DNA from: Axinella damicornis
Lineage: Eukaryota > Porifera > Demospongiae > Axinellida > Axinellidae
Assembly (NCBI GenBank): GCA_963931865.1
Contig: OZ007518.1
Span: 7,368,361 to 7,432,360 of the forward strand
Length of the DNA: 64,000 bases
Reading direction: 5' to 3'
The notes beneath the pieces are model-generated. The model made no database searches. It was given only the letters and a program-made list of their open reading frames with translations, and was not told the origin of the DNA. This document shows, one piece after another, positions 55,697-64,000 of the stretch (the stretch's first letter is position 1; every line of letters starts with the position of its first letter). The position numbers were made by a program, and so were the translations under genes.

Positions 55697-58108
55697 TCAG
55701 TTTATGAGGGCATAACCCTTTCTCTTTGTGGGCATCCATAAATAAACCAGCAACATTCCCAGAATTCCTAGAATGCCAATGACTATCAAAGTTGCCGGAA
55801 AAATGAGAACTTGATATCTCTTCATCGTTTCAACATATATGACATTGTGTGTAGTTGGTGGATCTGCATCGTATGGAGGTGACGGGATTGCATACGCAAG
55901 CAGGCAAATATCTTTCCAAGAACCAAAAAAGGTCCTGATCGATGACAAGCTCACATGGTTCGCCTTCAGTTACTGAAAAATACCAGGAACTGTTCATAGT
56001 CGGTGGAATTGAGGTACATGACATTCAACGTTATGTTATACTGATACGTTATACCACCAGGGCATTCTGCTGACATAAAGTAGTATGCACTTTCGCTCGC
56101 TATGAACGTGATCTGTGAGCAGGCTGGGTGCTCCGGTGAACCAATCCTCAGTTCCTGCTGCATAACTGACGTATCTCTGCCCTTTGTTACATCACTGATG
56201 TATTCCTGATACGCAAATAGCGAGTCAAAAACAAAGAATTCTGCCGAAGTTGATAGAGATTGATTGGTCCAGAGACAAATGTTGTAACTTACATTGCTTC
56301 CTGGGAGCAAATAGAGGTAATCCACTATTCCTAACGACCGTGTCTTGTATGTTAAGTAAAGTTCCCTACTCTGAAAGTGACCTTGAAAAGAGTGTGTTTG
56401 AATATCCCCACATGGTACAGTGTAGAACTGGAGCTTGCGATTGCCGTCACTTTGTTCTGCAACCTTGTAGTCACGATACCAGAACGCATTTGCTGATGTA
56501 AGGTTAATCGTATCTCCTTGAAATGCTAAGCTGTTTTCACTATGGCTTGATGGATACAGTGCAAGTACAATCAAAGACGACACACCTACAAGCACGATGA
56601 GGAGCCATATAGAAACGAAGCAATGCTCAGCACAACACAATCTACTTTTCTTCCACTTGTACAAAATGGTAGGAATTGCTGCAGGAAGGTAAAAACCAAC
56701 ACATTTTGAGCACAGGCACTGCACGTGCATGTAATAACCTACCCAAAAGAGAGACAACATCCTGCTAGGTACTCATCATGCATGAAGTTATGAACAGCAT
56801 AGCTGCTCTTCATAGAATTCCATGTTGGGTAGAGCCAATGAATACTGTATGGCATCAGCCTGTCATGGATATAATTGGTGGTCCATATATATATCTCAGG
56901 TGACATAACTGTTTCTGTATAGGGTGTTACTAACTACACCCCTGAAAACAAACTCTATATGTAGCAGGCCTTGCATTTGGACAGTATATTGGGATGGAAT
57001 TCGCTAATGCTCCCAAATAGGCCTTTGCTGTTCAGTCATTTTTGAGTCTACATGTTTGTGTATGCAGCAACAAACAGGTCCTATGAGTGTCATTCTGGCT
57101 ATACCCACGGGTTCCTGATGAGTTCACAGGTCATGCAAACTTCCTCAAACAGTTATATACAGGAAGCTAGTGTGAATATTGCCAAGCTACAAGCTCACAC
57201 ATCGCTTTGAAATTACATTCATCAAAAAGAGTTCTACTTCAGTCTATGTATGGTATCAGCCTCTCATGGATACAAGTGATATAATAACTGACTGTGTCCC
57301 TGTACATGTCGGGCACACTTTTAAGTTCGTTCTCAAGTCTTAGTAAGCACTGACTAAGCACACTATTATGCATGGTCACAATGCATCGATTTGGAGTTAT
57401 CTTTATGCCCTAGGCGGTTAGCCGAGCCTAGGTTTGATTGGAGTTGAGCCAAACACAAGCACAAGATGGCATAATGCTGCCAGTTAGAACACAAATCCGT
57501 ATGACAAGCACTCAAATCGCAAGTCGCAAGTTGTATGATTGATTACTTAGCAAAGTTACTGCGGTCAGTGGTGGACATAATAATATGGACGCAACACAAT
57601 CACAAATTATTGAACCATGTGATCAGAAGGGTCACTGCTATAATAACATTGAAGGGGTGTGCACTGTGCAGTGGTGTACTGGTAGAGTGAAAGGTTCATC
57701 TCGGGCTATATAGCCTGGGTTTGAATCACACTAAAGCTCTTGCTTATTGGGTGGTTCGCCTTAAAAAGGAATTTGCCCTTTGTCCTTTCAGAAAGACAAG
57801 TTTGAGCAATGCCATAACTGAAGCGAGTTCAGTGATGACATCACCACCATCCCGTTATTGGGGCCCAGGGCTTGCATGGAAACTTTCTGCATTGGAGATG
57901 TGGCATTCCTGGGTTATCAAAATCTAAACTGAACTGAACTGAACTAGCATCTACAGCCCCAGTCAGTTTTCTTGGTACTGTCATATAATTATAGGTAGTT
58001 TAGTCTACGGTACTGATTGTACTGCTACGCACTGTACGCTCCACTCGTACTTCTGCTCGTAGATTCACCCAAGTAATCAGTGCCAAGGTCAGCTGATTTC
58101 TTCTCCAT
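55697..58108 (-). pseudogene. Two-pass membrane receptor-like, module C minus gene, frameshifted
   Basis: Exon 1 is 58,108–58,033 (MEKKSADLGTDYLGESTSRS) with donor GTGCGT. Exon 2 is 56,678–55,697. It is very close to minus gene A. Compared with A there is one extra base near 55,974 (run of T after CTGGTA) and a second near 55,935 (before the TTTTTT run). The reading therefore stops at VFFSN, about 240 codons into exon 2, and the last third, including TM2, is in another frame. Two separate indels argue for decay rather than a single sequencing error. A truncated, membrane-anchored ectodomain could still be produced. Confidence 0.65.
56761..58030. other. Intron of minus gene C
   Basis: It aligns with the intron of minus gene A but lacks the MITE (34,750–35,026) and the insertion of about 590 bp (35,580–36,173). 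It includes the tRNA-like SINE head at 57,663–57,745 with ACTGGTAGAGTG and GGGTTTGAATC. Confidence 0.5.
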
Positions 58109-58450
58109 TCCTCAGTCAGTGACCCAGAGTCTAAATTGAAGATCGATTCGGACGACGAAAGTTTTGTAGCATGTACTGTTTAGCTATATGCAGCACTGCA
58201 GAAAGGATATACGGGGGATGACAATCCTGGAATGTATATATATACGCGATTGATTAAGAAGGGTGGGGCTCGCTTTTTTCATTTCCGGGTACCTACCCTT
58301 AGTAGGGTGGGGCTCTTTCTTTTTGCTGTGTCATTTCCGGGTGAGACGCTTAGTTTTGGCAACTTAGTGACTGATCAGACTACAGTGACTGCGCCGACTA
58401 CAATTCACTTCGTAACGAACTTGATTGAAATACTTCTGACTCTCACGTAA
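58109..58450. promoter_or_regulatory. Shared promoter region of module C pair
   Basis: ATTTCCGGGT occurs at 58,281–58,290 and 58,333–58,342, matching module A. GACTGCGCCGACTACAATTC and GTAACGAACTT are also kept. A 5' UTR donor (CTCACGTAAGTATCC) lies at about 58,446. Confidence 0.5.
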
Positions 58451-59334
58451 GTATCCCAGTAATCGTGTAGTTACGTATCAGCTTCAAGAGGCAGGAAGTA
58501 CGTATAAGTAACGGACACGCCTTCGCATTGAGCAGGCCCTAATCAGTACAGTTGGTAATTCATAAATGAGCTTGCCTCCAAGCTGAAATTAAACTAGCGT
58601 TGCTGTACAACTTTCATGTAGACTATAAGCACTGTATATAGTGTTGGAGCTGTGATTGAAAATAACCACTGAGCTGTTTGTAGACGTTGAACTTCCTGAA
58701 AGCCTTTTGTTTGGGTTTCCAAAAGACATAGCTAGGCTGATTGGGCAGTACTTCATACTTATATTCTACTGGCACAGTATTAGCAGTATGTAGCTCCAGT
58801 GGTTCACTCCCAATTCACTCGTCCAATGCCAACCAACTAGGCCATCAATGATTATGGGTAATCCCGGCCTTCTGCTGAGTTGGTACATATCTGAGTTAAT
58901 TAAATATGCATGGTTGTGAGACACGTGACCATGGTGCAGTCCCACCATTCTATAGTATGGAGTGTAATTGTATACTGGGTGCTTTCCTTCACACTCACAT
59001 CACAACTTTGGTATTGAAGTGCTTAGAATCAGTTGGAATTTGGCAATGTAGAGAGAATCAGTTGGCATTGCATGGAGACTGAGGCTTCCACACAGCGTAG
59101 CTTGCATGCTAGTTCTCTGCTGTGCTGGTGCAGCGGCTTAAGGGTGATAAAGAGCATCAGTATTCAATGAAAGTCTACGTTTGAATCAGAGATGGTCCTG
59201 GAATTTTCCTGTGATTCGACTTCTTGCCCTCTCTCTCAGCAATACTAGCTGTTACTGTAGTATACATACCTACCAGCCGTCTTTATTACTTGGATGCCTA
59301 GCTACTTAGCAAACTGTTCCTGATACTGTAGGTG

Positions 59335-60478
59335 ATGGATGATCCACGTCTGGAAGAAGACATTCAGAAGAAGCTCATTCAATGTCATCGCATGATACCT
59401 GAGGGCAATCAATACATTGTTCCCTTCATTTGTGCAGCTGCTGTTCCTCATGGTCGACTCTTTGGGAAGGATCTTGAGTCGAATCCCACTGTTTCGGACA
59501 CATTTATTGCTTTAGTGAATTACGCCGACACCAGATGCTTTGCATTAACGTTGATAAAGATCGCATTAGAGAGATCAGGTTGTGCTGCTGAATCAATACG
59601 AGAGTTATGTGCTGCCTGCAGAACAGCTGGTTCCGCAAAGTATCCTGAGTATGATGTTGAAAAGGAGCAATTTTTTGAGAGATTTCAATTTCACAAAATG
59701 CTGGTAGATGTTTCAGATGCACTCCTGGGAGACGAAAGGCACAGGATGATCAATCTGGGCAGTCCCTTCATCAAAAAGAATCTGGCCCACACTGATTCAC
59801 TTCTCGTTCACTTCCTTCACCTCCTTCAAGGAGATGTGATAGGTCCAGGAAATGTTTCCAAGCTAAAAGAGTGGCTTGAAGACATTCAAAGGAGAGATGT
59901 TGTTGACGGTTAGTTGAATTGTGTATCTATACTACTGTTGCATTCTACATAATCAGGAATTCTTGGTGGCACAATTATCCACTGCAGTTGTTTCTTCCCT
60001 GCGTTGTCAAGAACTGAATGGCAAGCGAACACTTAGTGGACAACTTCATCCACCACCTGAACCGGGTATGTACATTTCTCATCTCTATACCGTGATGCAC
60101 GTTTAGTTCCATGGTAGATAGCTACCTGTTGCTGACATGTATGTGGCTGAGACTACATTTTGGAATGTTAATGGTTAAAAATGTTGGTGTGTGCTTCACA
60201 TGTGTGCTTCAGGTCCAGTTCCCCAACATCTTCCTACCACAGTATCCAGTGGAAAAGCCCACACACAGTGACACAGGATCAAGCCTAAAATCTGAGTGTG
60301 GGAAACCTAGCGTCCCAGCCAACTAAACATTGAGTAACAATATTGCACCAGGACTGTCCGACTGTTCTCATAATCTTAAATCTTGTCCAGAGTACAGACC
60401 TACTGTCATACAGGTACACTGTATGTGGCTCATAGTGGAAAAAAGATGGGGAGGGGGCATGCCAGTTGCCGAGAGATT

Positions 60479-60527
<49 letters not shown>

Positions 60528-62215
60528 AGGCAAATTAATTTCATTCCACCCCAGAAGACTCCAATGGCCCACTCAAAAATCCTGAGTATAGTTTCAGCCT
60601 AGACTCGGTTGCAGCTGTCATGCACAAACCCAGTACAAAATTTATTGGATGCCCATGCAGAGTGCAGCAGCATTCATCATATTGGCGCCCTCTGGGTAGG
60701 AAATTATTCATGATTGTGTAATTGGAACTGAAGTTACTATATTCACGTATCAGCTATTACCTAGCTGCGTAGTACTGTATTCATTGTAGCTTTCAGCTAT
60801 TGGTTGTCTTGCGTGGGGCAAAAGAGGGAGGATCAAGGTCAGGGGATGAGTCGTCGCCAGCCCTCCATTTCTTGCAGTGATGCACTTATACCCACTGCAT
60901 GCTTATCTAACTCATATCTAAATGACCGTAGATGCATGAATAGCTCCAGGACGTACAGAATGAATGGACAACTTTTCAATTCCTATAGAGAGCAGAGGAC
61001 CTCCATGTGGGACTGAAGAGCAAGGTGAAGTTCATGGTAGCTAAGCTGGAGCATATGTACCTGTATATCCATGTGTTCTCACGTGTTAATTCTATGACTG
61101 TTCTTCTCCATGACGTATGGGGAGAAACAACAAAGTGAGCTCTGCTATTTAATCGCCTTTCAACACTGAATCCATACCTTCTCCAACATACATAATACTA
61201 CAGTAACTATTTCATGCCAAGTAATGATAGACAATCAGCTGTATAATACATCTGTATGATTGTATTGTGGCCTGCGTTTGCACTGTCAATAGTGATATAG
61301 TGTTCTTTGTGGTGAAGCTACCTGATACTTGATCTTGCTTGTTGTATCAATTATTCATGCAACTGATTCAGAACTCAATCACAATTGCTTATCACCTCTC
61401 TAGATGCAGGACAAAGTCAGATGGAACAGAGACACAGCGTCCTTGGTACATAGTTTAGCAACCTTGCATATGCCAGCCTGTGAAAATGCTATGAATTACC
61501 CACATTTATCCACATTGCCTTATCTCAGAAGTCTGTGAATATAATTATGAATACGTTTTGGTATTGGGATTCTGGATACTGAATCTGTAACGTGTGTAAA
61601 CTACATTGCTAATTAGTTGATGCATGCAAACTAGAATGTTTTTGCCTTATCTGTGCTAGTTGGTGTCGGAGTACACGGAACAGAACCTCACCTTGTTCAA
61701 GGTGGCAATCCAGTGCCTCAGGGAAGAGCGGAAGAAGAGCGAAATGGTAGGTATACACTCTCTACTTCAAGTGAAAAGAATGTTTTTCCATTTGTAGCTG
61801 TTCCTTGGCAAGCTACCAGCTGATCTGGCCATTGAACTCTTGGGTTGTTGTGATCCAGATATGTTCAAAACTGCAATTATACGAGTGCATTTTGGTATTG
61901 GGGCTTTGTGCTGGATACTGAATCTTTGACGTGTGTAAACCACATCACTCATTAGTTGATGCATACCACAATGTCTTATCAGTGCTAGGTGTACACAGAA
62001 CAAAACAGAACGTTGTTGAAGTTGACAATCCGGTGTCTCAGGGAACAGCGGAAGGGATTGGTAGGTATACACTCTGTACTTCAAGTGAATTAAAAGCATG
62101 ATGTTTTTCCATTTGTAGCTGTTCCTTGGAAAGCTACCAGCTTTTCTGGCCATTGAGCCCTTGGGTTGTTGAGATCCAGATATGTTCAAAACTGCAATGG
62201 GCATAGCCAGTTCGG

Positions 62216-62256
<41 letters not shown>

Positions 62257-62753
62257 TGCCACTAACTCATGCACAACCTCTGTGCCTATATTATTATAAG
62301 CAACTTCAGCATCTTGTGTAACCACACCCACTCATCAACACTGCCACCTCATTTTCCTAGCTGACAGAAATGGACCTAAGCTTGATCACTGGGAGCCTTG
62401 TAGTAGAAGTGCAAACATGCAAACAGTATATACAAAGTTATCGAATCATATTTTTTGTTTGTATTAACATTGAATGATTCTGTGAACAAATTAATGTGGG
62501 CAAAGACGATGTGCTATGGAATTATACTGTTCATCTAATCCAACTAGGTCGTGACACTAACGTTCGTTCTGCTGGCAGAGGGCTACAAGAACGATACAAT
62601 GGAAAAGATAGATGTATGTTGCAGGTGGTTGTTTACGAAGTGGTACAGTAGGAACTCACTGTATAATATATTATGTCCCCAGAAGTTTAAGAGACCTCCC
62701 CAAAAGTTTCTTTGCAATAGTAATGACAATCCATTCACTTGTGATCCCATGCA
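59335..62753 (+). CDS. DED receptor, module C plus gene, partial
   Basis: Supported exons: 59,335–59,908 (MDDPRLEEDI; DED with FHKMLVDVSDALLGD and WLEDIQRRDVVD); 59,988–60,065; 60,989–61,036; 61,404–61,445; 61,660–61,746; 61,989–62,060. All are in phase 1 and all are paralogous to module A linker exons. The linker exon with DNPV is present twice. Possible further exons are 62,548–62,632 and 62,686–62,753. The FN3 exons of module A are missing except for a degenerate trace at 62,548. The membrane–ectodomain exon expected from A and B is not reached before 64,000. Length and functional state therefore remain open. Confidence 0.62.
60480..60527 (+). repeat. Poly-C run (48 C)
   Basis: An uninterrupted C tract lies in an intron of plus gene C. 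A G tract of 36 lies at 62,219–62,254 and a C tract of 31 at 36,679–36,709. Such runs are unstable and often mis-sized in assemblies. Proline-rich open frames across them are artefacts. Confidence 0.9.
62219..62254 (+). repeat. Poly-G run (36 G)
   Basis: An uninterrupted G tract lies between GTTCGGGGAG and CATGCCACTAAC, in a late intron of plus gene C. The flanks share GCATGCCAGTT-like words with the C tract at 60,480, suggesting related origins. Confidence 0.9.
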
Positions 62754-63543
62754 GGTAGGATGCATCTGAGATCCGATGTATGCATATAATCAGTGCCGAC
62801 ATTCAGAACACGTTTCCAACAACGGTTTACAGTGCAGCTTTGCAAATTGGAAAGCTTTTTCCATTAATCAAGAAGGTTTCTTCCGAAGATACAGAAGGCT
62901 TGTAGCGTTGCAAAGAGTGCTGACTTTGAATGCCCCTAAGTTTCTGAACAACAGTGTGGCTTCACTTACTGATCTTTGGGATTTCATTTGGGCCTTTCAT
63001 AGCTGCATTTATCTGGAACCGTGACGGAAGTTGCTCCACAAACTTACTTCATTAAAAACATGTACTGTATGGTGTCTGACTTACAACCTATACACAATTT
63101 CCATTCCCTCCCATCAAAATTCTGAGTCCGTTATATTTATAGACGTGCCTCTGACAACATACATCTAGTTCACTTCAAATCTGAAATGCAGTGTGGTGCA
63201 CCCGAAGGGTGCAAACAGCATGGGAGGGTCTGGGCTTAGTCATGAATAGCCCTTGGTTGGAGCTGCAAGGGTGAACCATTTCTCAGGTTTTAAGCATAAA
63301 TTGGCCTAGAAACAAAGGTCTCACCTTGTATTGCCTCGAATTGCAGTGTTCAAGTCTCATTTTTCTGCTAGAGCGAGTTACCATTGCCCGAGCACCAAAC
63401 TGGCATGGAAGTTTACTTAGACCACAAATAAGTGGCATGATATCCAATTTTCATGTGAACTGCAGCACTCATAACTATCCTATGAACAAGTAAAGTTCAC
63501 CACCATTGTAGCACCTTCAGTTGTTGTAGTAGCAATACTAGTA
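62754..63543. other. Decayed counterpart of module A exon and flank
   Basis: An 82-codon open frame at 62,776–63,024 has no recognised domain. At 63,095–63,185 the text AATTTCCATTCCCTCCCATC, followed later by GACAACATACATC, aligns with the Cys-rich exon of plus gene A (42,600–42,690). It carries in-frame stops and a small insertion, so this exon is dead or replaced in module C. Confidence 0.5.
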
Positions 63544-64000
63544 CAGGGGCGGATCCAGGATTTTAGAAAGGGGGGTTCTTTTATATGAAGGGCTGCTGCC
63601 GAAGGCAGTGCACAGAGGTGCGTAGTGGCGATCAGTCTGCGCAAAGCGCGGAAATTTATTTTCGCCTATATTTTTCAGTCATCAGGATGGGCTCTCATGG
63701 CACCTTTGTGCTTTGCACTGCAAGTTTGAGATGTAAAAGGATTGCATGACCCGGGGCCGCCATGTGCTTCTGTTTCTTGCTCAAATTTCGCTCACGCAAC
63801 GTAATACGTACGTACATGTAAATATAGATCGTGGTCTCGTTCCCAAGCTGTTCGGTTTCAGCCAGGAGTTGCAATGTAGCAGCAGCTAGTTAGTAACTGA
63901 GTGCTCGATGTTGCCCTCGATGCTCGTCACCGCTGCAAGCAAGCGCTTGATATTATAGGTTGAAAGTTAGGTAATTCAACTGTAAGAAGGGGGGTTTGAC
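63544..64000. mobile_element. Transposon end, continues past the window
   Basis: It starts with CAGGGGCGGATCCAGGATTT, a terminal sequence type shared by many non-autonomous DNA transposons, followed by AAAGGGGGGTT. The window ends in GAAGGGGGGTTTGAC, so the partner end lies beyond. No open frame is recognised. Confidence 0.5.

Noticed and set aside
60330..60602. Open frame with a poly-proline stretch
   Set aside because: It is created by the 48-C run. The flanking codons show no conservation with module A.

Overview
The window looks like nuclear DNA of a marine invertebrate, most likely a demosponge. Genes are split by short GT–AG introns. The DNA is AT-rich, full of small terminal-inverted-repeat (TIR) elements and TAGCTAGC-type low-complexity sequence, and it has been shaped by repeated tandem duplication. 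The sponge assignment is an inference from overall character and from the domain combinations (death effector, vWA, FN3 and novel two-pass membrane proteins). No species-level marker is visible. All gene models below were built by eye from splice signals and reading phase.

Left half (1–33.2 kb): a large direct segmental duplication. Copy A (1–14.45 kb) and copy B (about 19.93–33.18 kb) each carry one intact five-exon minus-strand gene for a secreted protein of about 935 residues. Its order is signal peptide, N-terminal helical region, vWA domain split over two exons, a beta-rich region, and a C-terminal domain like that of inter-alpha-trypsin-inhibitor heavy chains. Upstream of each gene lies a long stretch of decayed repeats, including a scrambled fragment of the same gene. 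The copies differ by clean insertions and deletions: a MITE in A; a hAT-like element, a 5'-truncated LINE piece and a 120-bp palindrome replacing about 380 bp in B. The 5.4-kb spacer (14.5–19.9 kb) holds a C-terminal fragment of a 3-hydroxyisobutyrate-dehydrogenase-like protein and several MITEs.

Right half (33.2–64 kb): three related modules, each a head-to-head gene pair. The minus-strand member encodes a short cytosolic tail starting MEKKSA, a membrane segment, an ectodomain of about 250 residues with N-glycosylation sites, a second membrane segment and a short tail. The plus-strand member starts with a cytosolic death-fold-like region plus a death effector domain (DED), continues through short phase-1 linker exons (and two FN3 domains in module A), and ends with one large exon encoding the same kind of TM–ectodomain–TM unit. 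Modules are A (33,709–45,992), B (47,855–55,459) and C (55,697 to the window end; the plus gene is incomplete). Minus C carries two frameshifts and plus B one, so the cluster appears to be in birth-and-death turnover. The pairs share an intergenic promoter region, and in A and C this carries two ATTTCCGGGT motifs.

The right half is the best candidate for an undescribed system: paired, divergently transcribed two-pass receptors of which only one partner carries a DED, the type of domain that recruits caspase-8-like initiators. The window also holds a 1.5-kb minisatellite with a 33-bp unit that seems to have grown from the terminal repeat of a MITE inside an intron of plus gene A.
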